From Pseudomonas cichorii (lineage in GTDB: Bacteria; Pseudomonadota; Gammaproteobacteria; Pseudomonadales; Pseudomonadaceae), in the NCBI RefSeq assembly GCF_015471405.1, contig NZ_BLVZ01000003.1, positions 124,001 to 188,000 of the forward strand: 64,000 nucleotides of DNA. Direction: 5' to 3'. Within the stretch, counting starts at the first letter, position 1. Each line of letters starts with the position of its first letter. The notes beneath the pieces are model-generated. The model worked only from the letters and a program-made list of their open reading frames with translations, had not been told where the DNA came from and ran no database searches. Positions 51,228-59,472 of this stretch are shown piece by piece. The translations under genes and the position numbers were made by a program.

Positions 51228-52132
51228 TGAATACGTCCATTGCAAGCAGCGCCAAACCCATGATCCAGGCACCCGCCTCAAGCTTCGCGGCCTTCACCGG
51301 CAGTTGCTCACGCCTGTTGCGCTTTCTGCTGCGCAACCCGATGACGCTGGCGGGCCTGATCGTGATCAGCACGTTGATGGTGGTCGCCCTCTTCGCGCCA
51401 TGGATTGCCACTCACGACCCACTCGCCCAGGACCTGTCAGCCGCCCTGCGCACGCCAGGCGCACAGAACTGGTTCGGTACCGATGAATATGGCCGGGACG
51501 TGTTCAGCCGCCTGGTGTATGGCTCACGCATCACCCTGTACATCGTGATGCTGGTGACCGTGATCGTCGGCCCGATCGGGCTGCTGATCGGCACCGTATC
51601 CGGCTACTTTGGCGGCTGGGTCGACAGCCTGTTCATGCGTATCACCGATATCTTCATCTCGTTTCCCAGCCTGGTTCTGGCACTGGCGTTCATCGCCGCT
51701 CTCGGCCCAGGCCTGGAACATGCGGTGATTGCCATTGCACTGACCGCATGGCCGCCCATTGCACGCCTGGCGCGGGCTGAAACCCTGTCGCTGCGCAACG
51801 CCGACTTCGTGGTGGCGGTCAAGCTGCAGGGCGCATCGGCACTGCGCATCATTGGTCGCCACATCATCCCCATGTGCCTGTCCTCGGTGATCATCCGCCT
51901 GACCATGAACATGGCAAGCATCATCCTCACCGCCGCGGCACTGGGCTTCCTCGGTCTGGGCGCACAGGCGCCACTGCCGGAATGGGGCGCGATGATATCC
52001 AGCGGCCGACGCTACATGCTGGAAAGCTGGTGGCTGGTGGCAGCACCCGGCGCAACGATCATGCTGGTCAGCCTGGCGTTCAACCTGCTGGGTGATGGCC
52101 TGCGCGATGTTCTGGACCCACGCAGCGAATAA
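51227..52132 (+). CDS. ABC transporter permease, DppC-like
   Basis: A 301-residue permease with the OppC N-terminal helix (PMTLAGLIVISTLMVVALFAPWI), then HDPLAQDLSAALRTPGAQNWFGTDEYGRDVFSR, the hallmark of DppC/OppC (quoted in part: NWFGTDEYGRDVFSR), five further helices and the coupling loop LRNADFVVAVKLQGASALRIIGRHI. Its start overlaps the DppB-like stop by one base. It pairs with the DppB-like protein as the membrane channel. Confidence 0.94.
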   Translation: MNTSIASSAKPMIQAPASSFAAFTGSCSRLLRFLLRNPMTLAGLIVISTLMVVALFAPWIATHDPLAQDLSAALRTPGAQNWFGTDEYGRDVFSRLVYGSRITLYIVMLVTVIVGPIGLLIGTVSGYFGGWVDSLFMRITDIFISFPSLVLALAFIAALGPGLEHAVIAIALTAWPPIARLARAETLSLRNADFVVAVKLQGASALRIIGRHIIPMCLSSVIIRLTMNMASIILTAAALGFLGLGAQAPLPEWGAMISSGRRYMLESWWLVAAPGATIMLVSLAFNLLGDGLRDVLDPRSE

Positions 52133-52151
52133 CAAAAACAAGGTAAAAGCC

Positions 52152-52991
52152 ATGTCACAGATAAAGCTTGCGGTAGAAGACTTGCGCGTCGAATTCACCA
52201 ATGCTGGCAAGACAACGGCGGCGGTACGCGATGTTTCGTTCAATCTGGGTCGGGAAAAACTGGCCATCGTCGGCGAGTCCGGCTCCGGAAAATCCACAGT
52301 AGGCCGCAGCCTGTTGCGTCTGCACCCGTCGAGCGCCCGCATCACCGCCAAGACCCTGCGCTTCGGCGATATCGACCTGCTCAGTTGCAGCGAGAAACAG
52401 ATCCAGGGCATTCGCGGTCGGCGCATGTCGATGATCATGCAAGACCCTAAATACTCGCTGAACCCGGTGATCAAGGTCGGCGAACAGATTGCCGAGGCCT
52501 ATCTGGCTCATCACAAGGTTTCGGCACGGGAAGCCCGCGAACGCACCCTGGACATGCTGGCCAAGGTGCATATCCGCGACCCGGCACGGGTTTACGATCT
52601 CTACCCCCACGAGGTTTCCGGCGGTATGGGACAGCGAATCATGATTGCCATGATGGTGATCACCGACCCGCAAGTGATCATCGCCGACGAACCCACCTCG
52701 GCACTGGATGTCTCGGTGCGTCGTCAGGTGCTCAATGTGCTGGAAGAACTGGTCAGCGAACGTGATCTGGGGCTGATCTTTATCAGCCATGACCTGAATC
52801 TGGTGCGGCACTTCTGCGACCGGGTGCTGGTGATGTACGCCGGACGGGTCGTTGAATCCCTGGCGGCCAGCGAACTGGACCACGCCCGCCACCCGTACAC
52901 CCAGGGCCTGCTCGCCGCCCTGCCCAGCCTGGATCGTCCGCGCGCCAGCCTGCCGGTCCTGCAACGCGATCCCCTTTGGCTCACCCACTGA
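52152..52991 (+). CDS. ABC transporter ATPase, DppD-like
   Basis: A 279-residue ATPase. Walker A is GESGSGKST, the Q-loop MIMQDPKYSLNP, the signature VSGGMGQR, Walker B VIIADEPTSALD and the switch His ISHDLNL. The C-terminus carries the oligopeptide-ABC extension (HPYTQGLLAALPSLDRP) but lacks the long Cys-rich iron-sulfur tail of some DppD proteins. AAGG precedes the ATG at 52152. The DppF-like gene starts 10 bases after its stop. Confidence 0.94.
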   Translation: MSQIKLAVEDLRVEFTNAGKTTAAVRDVSFNLGREKLAIVGESGSGKSTVGRSLLRLHPSSARITAKTLRFGDIDLLSCSEKQIQGIRGRRMSMIMQDPKYSLNPVIKVGEQIAEAYLAHHKVSAREARERTLDMLAKVHIRDPARVYDLYPHEVSGGMGQRIMIAMMVITDPQVIIADEPTSALDVSVRRQVLNVLEELVSERDLGLIFISHDLNLVRHFCDRVLVMYAGRVVESLAASELDHARHPYTQGLLAALPSLDRPRASLPVLQRDPLWLTH

Positions 52992-53001
52992 GAATGATCC
53001 C

Positions 53002-53766
53002 ATGGCAATGATCAGAGTCGATTCACTGAACCTGAGTTTTGGTACTGGTCCAGGACTGAATCAGGTGCTGCGTGACGTTAACCTGCAAGTCGCAGAGGGC
53101 CAGTCGTTCGGGCTGGTTGGCGAGTCGGGTTCGGGCAAGACTACGGTCCTGCGCTGCCTGGCCGGGCAATACCAGCACTGGACCGGCAGCCTGAGCGTGG
53201 CCGGCCGGGCGGTAAGCCGTCATCTGGACGCCAGTCATTACCGGACCGTGCAGATGGTCTTTCAGGACCCCTATGCTTCGCTGCACCCGCGCCACACCAT
53301 CGATGCAGCGCTCAAGGAGCCCCTGAGCATCCATCGCATCGGCGAGCGCGACAGAAGAGTCTGCGAAGTGCTGTCACGGGTTGGTCTCAATGAAAGCTTT
53401 CGCTTTCGCTATCCGCATCAACTGTCCGGTGGTCAGCGCCAGCGTGTCGCCATCGCCCGGGCATTGATTCTGGAACCCCGCGTCCTGCTGCTGGATGAAC
53501 CCACCTCGGCGCTGGACGTTTCCGTTCAGGCCGAAATCCTCAATCTGCTGGCCGACCTGCGACAGCAACAAGGCCTCACCTACCTGATGGTGACGCACGA
53601 CCTGGGCGTCGTGGCGCACCTGTGCGACCGGGTTGCCGTGATGCAGCAAGGCCAGGTGCTGGAAACCCTCGACAGCAGCCAGTTGGTCAACAATCAGGCG
53701 CAGCACGAGTACTCCCGATTATTGATCCAGGCCAGCCGCGACATGGACGTGCGCCTCACCGGCTGA
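53002..53766 (+). CDS. ABC transporter ATPase, DppF-like
   Basis: A 254-residue ATPase, the second nucleotide-binding subunit. Walker A is GESGSGKTT, the Q-loop MVFQDPYASLHPR, the signature LSGGQRQR, Walker B VLLLDEPTSALD and the switch VTHDLGV. It is a little shorter than typical DppF because the C-terminal extension is reduced. ATG at 53002 or 53008 is the start; the long upstream frame overlaps the previous gene and is rejected. It completes a five-gene importer. Confidence 0.93.
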   Translation: MAMIRVDSLNLSFGTGPGLNQVLRDVNLQVAEGQSFGLVGESGSGKTTVLRCLAGQYQHWTGSLSVAGRAVSRHLDASHYRTVQMVFQDPYASLHPRHTIDAALKEPLSIHRIGERDRRVCEVLSRVGLNESFRFRYPHQLSGGQRQRVAIARALILEPRVLLLDEPTSALDVSVQAEILNLLADLRQQQGLTYLMVTHDLGVVAHLCDRVAVMQQGQVLETLDSSQLVNNQAQHEYSRLLIQASRDMDVRLTG

Positions 53767-53899
53767 GCGGTCGTCGCCTGACGGCCTGAAAAACCGAACC
53801 CCGCTGACAGCGTGACCCCAGGCCATGACGGCTACGGGATTCGGCTGCCTGCGATTTGCTCCAACACACCCAGAACTTCAATCAAACAAGAATAAAAAA

Positions 53900-54622
53900 A
53901 TGAAAAAATCAATCGCTCTGCTCTCCCTGTCCGCCCTGTTGCCATCTGCCTGGAGCTATGCCGACAGCGGCTATATCAACTATCGACATCAATACGCGGA
54001 AAGCACCCGCATGCACTCCGACCGGGTCAAGTTCGGCACACGCCTGGACAGTGGCTGGGGGTTTGAAGGTGAGCTGAAGTACAAGACTGCGGGTGACCGT
54101 CAGGATGTGGCCTTCGACAATACCGTCGGCAACGGCCATGAACTGACGATCAGCTATCAGCACAAACTCAACGACAGATGGACCGTGACGCCTTCCCTGG
54201 CACTGGAAAGCATCGAGAAGTCCACGTCTTACAAGACGGGCATCAAGGTCGGTTACAAGGTGAACGATGCGCTGAGCATTTCAGGCCGTTACCGCTATGA
54301 CTCGATCAAGCTGGACCGGGACAGGATCAACGAATCCATGCCCGACAACTCGATGGACAACCAGTCGATCAACCGCTATGACATCTGGATCAACTACTCG
54401 ACCAAGGGACCATGGACTTACGAGTACCAGCTCACCTATTTCGATACCGACTATATCCGTTACGACAACGGCACCAGCGATTACGAACAGAATGCGGCGT
54501 TCAAGTATCGCTGGAGCAAACAATGGGTGCCGTTCTTCGAGATCGGCGATATCAAGGTCGATTCCGAGGATGACAAACGCCAGCTGAGGTTGCGAGTGGG
54601 GATTCAGTACAACTTTATGTGA
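53900..54622 (+). CDS. KdgM-family (oligogalacturonate-type) outer-membrane porin
   Basis: A 240-residue outer-membrane barrel. After a signal (IALLSLSALLPSAWSYA) come the family's opening strand SGYINYRHQYAEST and alternating strands rich in aromatic and charged residues (FGTRLDSGWGFEGELKYKTAG, SGRYRYDSIKLDRDR), ending in LRVGIQYNFM. KdgM proteins admit acidic oligosaccharides from pectin. The start at 53900 follows an A-rich leader with no strong ribosome site. It lies 133 bases after the importer genes on the same strand, so it is part of the same uptake route. REP copy 5 follows. Confidence 0.85.
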   Translation: MKKSIALLSLSALLPSAWSYADSGYINYRHQYAESTRMHSDRVKFGTRLDSGWGFEGELKYKTAGDRQDVAFDNTVGNGHELTISYQHKLNDRWTVTPSLALESIEKSTSYKTGIKVGYKVNDALSISGRYRYDSIKLDRDRINESMPDNSMDNQSINRYDIWINYSTKGPWTYEYQLTYFDTDYIRYDNGTSDYEQNAAFKYRWSKQWVPFFEIGDIKVDSEDDKRQLRLRVGIQYNFM

Positions 54623-54626
54623 TCCT

Positions 54627-54678
54627 TTCGCGAATAAATTCGCTCCTACCGCGGTGTAGGAGCGAATTCATTCGCGAA
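54627..54678. repeat. REP-like element, copy 5 (inverted pair)
   Basis: Arms 54627-54649 and 54656-54678 are 23-base reverse complements with one mismatch and a six-base loop. It fills the gap between the convergent porin and GntR genes and may serve as a two-way terminator. Confidence 0.92.
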
Positions 54679-54684
54679 CAAACC

Positions 54685-55410
54685 CTACTCGCTATGAGTA
54701 CGCCGCAATCGGATGCGGCTGCCGTTGAGGTGCAGGTACATGGCCGAGCGGGCGGCATCCACATTGCCTTCGGCAATCGCGTTGTAGATCTGTCGATGTT
54801 CGGCATTGATCCCGGCCAGGTAGGCGCTGCGATCACTTTGCCCGGTGTAGGCGGAATTCATGCGGGTACGCGGGATCAGTTTGGTGCCCAGGTGTTTCAT
54901 GATGTCGATCAGGTAGGCATTACCCGAAGCCTTGGCGATCTTGAGGTGAAACTGGAAGTCGGCATTGATCGTGGTCCCGGACTTTTCAGGGCCTTCAAGC
55001 AACGCATCGAAGGCACGCTTGAGCTCCAGCAAGGCTTCAGGACTGCGACGTTGCGCCGCCAGCCCGGCCGCTTCGACTTCAAGGCTGATACGAAACTCCA
55101 GCAGATTAAGCACATCGGACACAGTCGCAATGGTCGCCGGCCCGACCGAAAAACCTTCAGGTGGCGGCATGTCCAGCACAAAGGTGCCGACCCCGTGGCG
55201 CGTCTCGACAAGCCCTGCCGCCTGCATCCGCGACAACGCATCGCGCACCACCGTGCGGCTGACCCCTTCGGCCTCCATGATATTGATCTCGGAAGGCAGC
55301 TTCTCGCCACGCTGCAGCACGCCATCGCGCATGCGCTGGGCAAAGCGGTCGACCAGTGTTTCAGCCAGACGGCGATGGTTTTTCTGCGAGGAAACGACGT
55401 TGTCCGACAT
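54685..55410 (-). CDS. GntR/FadR-family regulator (copy A)
   Basis: A 241-residue regulator with an N-terminal winged helix (residues ~12-75: GEKLPSEINIMEAEGVSRTVVRDALSRMQAAGLVETRHG in parts: GVSRTVVRDALSRMQ) and an FCD effector domain (~95-230) whose metal-binding residues include Asp and His in NADFQFHLKIAKASGN and the His of NAEHRQIYNAI. GAGG precedes the ATG at 55410. It is convergent with the porin gene and divergent from a close paralogue. The likely targets are the sugar-acid operon genes. Confidence 0.92.
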   Translation of the reverse strand: MSDNVVSSQKNHRRLAETLVDRFAQRMRDGVLQRGEKLPSEINIMEAEGVSRTVVRDALSRMQAAGLVETRHGVGTFVLDMPPPEGFSVGPATIATVSDVLNLLEFRISLEVEAAGLAAQRRSPEALLELKRAFDALLEGPEKSGTTINADFQFHLKIAKASGNAYLIDIMKHLGTKLIPRTRMNSAYTGQSDRSAYLAGINAEHRQIYNAIAEGNVDAARSAMYLHLNGSRIRLRRTHSE

Positions 55411-55520
55411 TGCAGCCTCAATTTGATCGAATGGCGCAGTATAGGCTGCGATCACGACACAAAACACGCCATTACTCCGGTTATACTCAGCCCCCCGACC
55501 CGGACCCGATCAGCCCGCCC

Positions 55521-56237
55521 ATGGAACACCCTTCCCCTCCTACAGGCCGCCGCTCCAGCCTGACCCAGCAACTGGTCGCCGAGTTCTCGCGCAAGATCCG
55601 CGAAGGCGAGATCAAGAGCGGTGAAAAGCTGCCGACCGAGCAGGTCATCATCCGGGAAACCGGTGTCAGCCGCACAGTGGTTCGCGAGGCGATGTCGCGC
55701 TTGCAGGCCGAAGGGCTGGTGGAAACCCGCCATGGCATCGGAACCTTCGTGGTCGATGCTTCGCGCCCCCGGGACTTCCAGATTCCGGAAGCCATCTCCG
55801 GCAGCCCTCCCGATGCAGCAGCCATCATAGAGCTGCGCCTGAGCCTTGAGCCCGAGTCCGCCGCCCTCGCCGCCCAACGGCGTACACCGGAGCAGCTTGA
55901 AGCCATACGCAAGGCGCTGGACGAGCTGCATCGCTGCGACCAGAACGAAACCGATACGACCCAGGCCGATTTCGAGTTTCATCGCAGTATCGTGCAATGT
56001 ACTGCCAACAGCTTCTTTACCGATGTCATGACCCAACTGGGCAACAGCATCCTGCCTCGCGCACGGGTCGGTTTCGGCAATGTGCCGTCATTTCAACTCA
56101 TGGATGACCCGGATATCCAGCAGCGCGAACAGGAGCAGATCTACTCGGCCATCGCCCATCAGGATCGCGATGCGGCCAGGGCGGCGATGCGCCTGCACCT
56201 GATCAACTGCCTCCAGCGCTTTCGCGCAAAGGATTAG
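55521..56237 (+). CDS. GntR/FadR-family regulator (copy B)
   Basis: A 238-residue paralogue of the neighbouring regulator. It shares GEKLPTEQVIIRETGVSRTVVREAMSRLQAEGLVETRHGIGTFVVD with small changes (in parts: GVSRTVVREAMSRLQ, GLVETRHGIGTFVVD) and has the FCD residues in QADFEFHRSIVQCTAN. ATG at 55521 starts the protein; the long upstream open frame runs into the divergent gene and is rejected. Its stop is only 30 bases before the riboswitch region. Two divergent paralogues next to each other may respond to different intermediates. Confidence 0.9.
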   Translation: MEHPSPPTGRRSSLTQQLVAEFSRKIREGEIKSGEKLPTEQVIIRETGVSRTVVREAMSRLQAEGLVETRHGIGTFVVDASRPRDFQIPEAISGSPPDAAAIIELRLSLEPESAALAAQRRTPEQLEAIRKALDELHRCDQNETDTTQADFEFHRSIVQCTANSFFTDVMTQLGNSILPRARVGFGNVPSFQLMDDPDIQQREQEQIYSAIAHQDRDAARAAMRLHLINCLQRFRAKD

Positions 56238-56265
56238 CCACTAAAAGGCTTATCGTTTACCATCG

Positions 56266-56450
56266 CGCCCCGTCGGTTTCCGAGAGGAACTAACAGGGAA
56301 TTCGAGAGCCTCGCACCTGCGCGGCTCAAACGAAACTGCCCCCGCAACTGTAGGCATCGAGCCAACTCCATGACAGCCACTGGTGATTTCCGGGAAGGCT
56401 GGAGCAAAGCAATGACGTGCCAGTCAGGAGACCTACCGACCTGCAACTTT
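56266..56450 (+). promoter_or_regulatory. Cobalamin riboswitch
   Basis: The expected blocks occur in order: GTCGGTTTCCGAGAGGAA, GGGAATTCGAG, CTGCCCCCGCAACTGTAGGC, GCCACTGG, CCGGGAAGGCTGG and the B12 box AGTCAGGAGACCTACC at 56422-56437. The edges are approximate. A GC-rich hairpin (GGGGTGTCC / GGACATCC, near 56461-56482) follows as the likely expression platform. It predicts that cobalamin turns off the importer operon. Confidence 0.93.
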
Positions 56451-56587
56451 ACTGACCGGCGGGGTGTCCGGGAAGGACATCCGCGCGCCGGTTCATGGCT
56501 GCCTTGCCCTGCCTTCCGTGCAGTGCCGGGGATGTGTTTCCTGTCTGTACATTGCGCCCTGCACGTACGAAACGGAGATCGCATTAC

Positions 56588-57601
56588 ATGTCACTGCCTC
56601 GCCTTGCCACACTCATCGCCGGTCTGAGCCTGTCCACCCTGAGCCTTGCCGCTCCCACTCAATACCCGCTCACTGTCGAAAACTGTGGCATGAAGCTGAC
56701 GTTCGAGCATGCGCCGCGCAAGGCAGTGACCATCGGCCAGTCCGGGACCGAAATGCTCTACGAACTGGGGCTGGGCGACAAGCTGGTGGGTACTTCGCTG
56801 TGGTTCAACGATGTGCTGCCGCGCTTCAAGGCGCAGAACGACAAGGTCGAGCGCCTGGCGGACAACGACCCGAGTTTCGAGGCCGTCATCGGCAAGCGCC
56901 CGGAGCTGGTGGCCGTCCAGCTTGAATGGATGGTGGGCGCTCAGGGCGTGGTCGGCACCCGCCAGCAGTTTCATGACTTGAAGATCCCGACCTACATCAT
57001 GCCGTCCGACTGCGAAGGCAAGGACAATCTGGTAGGTGCCGACGGCACGCGCCTGGAGCCCTTCCGCATCGACACCATCTACAAGAGCATCGAACAACTG
57101 GCCCGGATATTCGACGTACAGGATCGCGGTCAGCAACTGGTTGCAGAACTGCGCAGTCGTCTGGCCCATGCGGTCGCCAACGTCAAACAGAACAAGGAGC
57201 GGGATGTGTCCGCAGTGTTCTGGTTCTCCAGCGCAGATATCAACATCGACCCTTATGTGGCAGGCCGCAAAGGCATTCCGGACTTCATGCTCAATAACCT
57301 GGGCATGCGCAATATCGTCGAGTCCGATGAAGAGTGGCCGACCGTGGGCTGGGAAACCATCGCCAAGGCCAATCCGGACATTCTGGTGATCGCGCGCATG
57401 GATCGCCGTCGCTTTCCGGCCGACGATTACCGCAAGAAACTCGAATTCCTTAAATCCGACCCGGTGACCCGCAACATGGAGGCGGTCAAACATGACCGTA
57501 TCGTGATCATCGATGCCGATGCCATGCAGGCCAGCATCCGGCTGTTCACTGGCATAGAAGAACTGGCCGAAGCCGCCAATCGCTACAACGCCGGCCAATG
57601 A
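56588..57601 (+). CDS. BtuF-like corrinoid-binding periplasmic protein
   Basis: A 337-residue FecB/BtuF-type binding protein. The signal (LATLIAGLSLSTLSLAAP) is followed by TIGQSGTEMLYELGLGDKLVGTS and RPELVAVQLEW, a long helix containing YKSIEQLARIFDVQDRGQQL, and the second lobe GWETIAKANPDILVIARMD. It is longer than E. coli BtuF (about 266). GGAG precedes the ATG at 56588. The ligand is inferred from the cobalamin riboswitch; cobinamide or another corrinoid is equally possible. The stop overlaps the permease start. Confidence 0.87.
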   Translation: MSLPRLATLIAGLSLSTLSLAAPTQYPLTVENCGMKLTFEHAPRKAVTIGQSGTEMLYELGLGDKLVGTSLWFNDVLPRFKAQNDKVERLADNDPSFEAVIGKRPELVAVQLEWMVGAQGVVGTRQQFHDLKIPTYIMPSDCEGKDNLVGADGTRLEPFRIDTIYKSIEQLARIFDVQDRGQQLVAELRSRLAHAVANVKQNKERDVSAVFWFSSADINIDPYVAGRKGIPDFMLNNLGMRNIVESDEEWPTVGWETIAKANPDILVIARMDRRRFPADDYRKKLEFLKSDPVTRNMEAVKHDRIVIIDADAMQASIRLFTGIEELAEAANRYNAGQ

Positions 57602-58620
57602 AACTGGTCACCGCGCTCGGCCACACGCTCTGGGTTACAGCGGTTCTACTGCTGGCCATTGTTGCGGGCGCTGCCATCGGTGAAACCAGCATCAGCCTGC
57701 CTGTGGTCTTCCAGGTGCTGGCGAACAAACTGTGGGCTGCCGGCTATGTGCTCGACCCCATCGATGAAGGGATTGTCTGGAACTACCGGCTGACCCGCTC
57801 CATCGTGGCGGCGGCCTGTGGCGCGGGGCTGGCGATTTCCGGTGTGGTGCTGCAATCGTTGCTGCGTAATCCGTTGGCCGATCCCTATCTGCTGGGCATC
57901 TCCGCCGGCGCCTCGACGGGCGCTGTGCTGGTGGCGATTCTGGGCCTGGGCGCCGGAGCCATTTCCATGTCGGCGGGAGCCTTCGCCGGAGCGGTGGCGG
58001 CCTTCTCGCTGGTCGCCCTGCTCGCCCGTTCTTCCCATGGCCCGACCGCAGCCGGGCATATCATTCTGGCCGGGATCGCCGGGTCGCAGCTTTTCAATGC
58101 CCTGACCTCGTTTCTCATCACCAAATCCGCCAGCGCCGAGCAGGCACGAGGCATCATGTTCTGGCTGTTGGGTAACCTCAGTGGCGTGCGCTGGCATTCG
58201 GTATGGCTGGCGGTGCCGGTGGTGCTGATCGGCTTGCTGGTCTGCCTTTGGCATCGGCGCGCACTGGATGCATTCACCTTCGGCAGCGATTCGGCAGCGT
58301 CCCTCGGCATCCCGGTACGGCGCGTGCAAATCGTGCTGATCGCTTCGGCAGCGCTGGTCACGGCAGTGATGGTATCCATTGTCGGCTCCATCGGTTTTGT
58401 CGGGCTGGTGATTCCCCATGCCGTGCGCATGGTCGCCGGAGTCCGCCATGCCCGGCTGGTGCCGCTCAGCGCCTTGTGCGGCGCACTGTTTCTGATTGCC
58501 GCCGACATCCTGTCCCGCACCCTGATCAAGGGCCAGGTCTTGCCGATTGGCGTCATCACCGCACTGATCGGCGCACCCGTTTTCGCGATGATTCTTATCC
58601 GGGGGAAAACCACACGATGA
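57598..58620 (+). CDS. BtuC/FecCD-family permease
   Basis: A 340-residue membrane protein with about ten helices. It carries ACGAGLAISGVVLQSLLRNPLADPYLLGISAGASTGAVL (in parts: SGVVLQSLLRNPLADPYLLG), the FecCD hallmark, and GSIGFVGLVIPHAVRMVAGVRHARLVP as the coupling segment. It overlaps both neighbours by four bases (ATGA), so translation is coupled. It forms the channel of the corrinoid importer. Confidence 0.93.
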   Translation: MKLVTALGHTLWVTAVLLLAIVAGAAIGETSISLPVVFQVLANKLWAAGYVLDPIDEGIVWNYRLTRSIVAAACGAGLAISGVVLQSLLRNPLADPYLLGISAGASTGAVLVAILGLGAGAISMSAGAFAGAVAAFSLVALLARSSHGPTAAGHIILAGIAGSQLFNALTSFLITKSASAEQARGIMFWLLGNLSGVRWHSVWLAVPVVLIGLLVCLWHRRALDAFTFGSDSAASLGIPVRRVQIVLIASAALVTAVMVSIVGSIGFVGLVIPHAVRMVAGVRHARLVPLSALCGALFLIAADILSRTLIKGQVLPIGVITALIGAPVFAMILIRGKTTR

Positions 58621-59408
58621 ATGCCTTTTCGCCCATCCTCGGCACGCCGGTACTGCATTGCTCAGGGCTTGGCTATTCGCTCAAGGACAAGGCCTTGCTC
58701 AAGGACGTGAATCTGAGCATTGCGCCGGGTGAAACCCTTGGCATTGTCGGCCCCAACGGTTCGGGGAAGTCGACACTGCTCAAGCTGCTGTCGGGCCTTC
58801 AGTCGCCGTCCAGCGGTCAGGTTCAGCTCAATGGGCAGGCACTGGCCAGCATGAAGCGCCGCGATATCGCCCAACTGTTGGCGGTAGTAGAACAACAGGC
58901 TGAAACCAGCGACGCAATCACCGTACTGGACGCCGTCGAATTGGGCCGCACGCCTTGGCTGTCGGCCCTGGAACCCTGGAGCGACAGCGACGACACCATC
59001 GTTCGCCAGGCCTTGCAGGATGTCGGGATGCTGCATCTGATCAAGCGCGCCTGGCATACCCTGTCCGGCGGCGAACGCCAGCGCACCCATATCGCCCGGG
59101 CACTGGCGCAACGGCCGCAGATCCTGTTACTGGACGAGCCGACCAACCATCTGGATATCCAGCATCAACTGTCGATTCTGGGGCTGATCAGGTCTTTGCC
59201 TGTCACCACCATCATTGCCCTGCACGACCTCAATCAGGCGCTGGATTGTGACCGTGTGGCAGTGATGGAAAACGGCCAGATGGTTGCGCTGGGCAAGCCT
59301 GTGGATGTGCTGACACCCGAGCGTTTGCATAGCACTTTCGGCGTCAGGGCCCACTGGCTGACCGATCCGTTCGATGGTGCACGAATACTGCGTCTGCGGC
59401 CTTGCTGA
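58617..59408 (+). CDS. BtuD/FecE-family ATP-binding protein
   Basis: A 263-residue ATPase. Walker A is GPNGSGKST, the Q-loop VVEQQAETSD, the signature LSGGERQR, Walker B ILLLDEPTNHLD and the switch ALHDLNQ. The start at 58617 overlaps the permease stop (ATGA). The C-terminal segment HSTFGVRAHWLTDP is typical of FecE/HmuV-type subunits. It powers the corrinoid importer. A REP arm lies 13 bases after the stop. Confidence 0.93.
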   Translation: MNAFSPILGTPVLHCSGLGYSLKDKALLKDVNLSIAPGETLGIVGPNGSGKSTLLKLLSGLQSPSSGQVQLNGQALASMKRRDIAQLLAVVEQQAETSDAITVLDAVELGRTPWLSALEPWSDSDDTIVRQALQDVGMLHLIKRAWHTLSGGERQRTHIARALAQRPQILLLDEPTNHLDIQHQLSILGLIRSLPVTTIIALHDLNQALDCDRVAVMENGQMVALGKPVDVLTPERLHSTFGVRAHWLTDPFDGARILRLRPC

Positions 59409-59421
59409 CCACGAACACCGC

Positions 59422-59444
59422 TTCGCGAATGAATTCGCTCCTAC
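59422..59444. repeat. REP-like element, copy 6 (single arm)
   Basis: TTCGCGAATGAATTCGCTCC followed by TAC, exact to the family. It lies between the convergent btuD-like and LysR genes. Confidence 0.85.
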
Positions 59445-59472
59445 GCGGGTAAACCGCGCCTTGGCTGAATCC

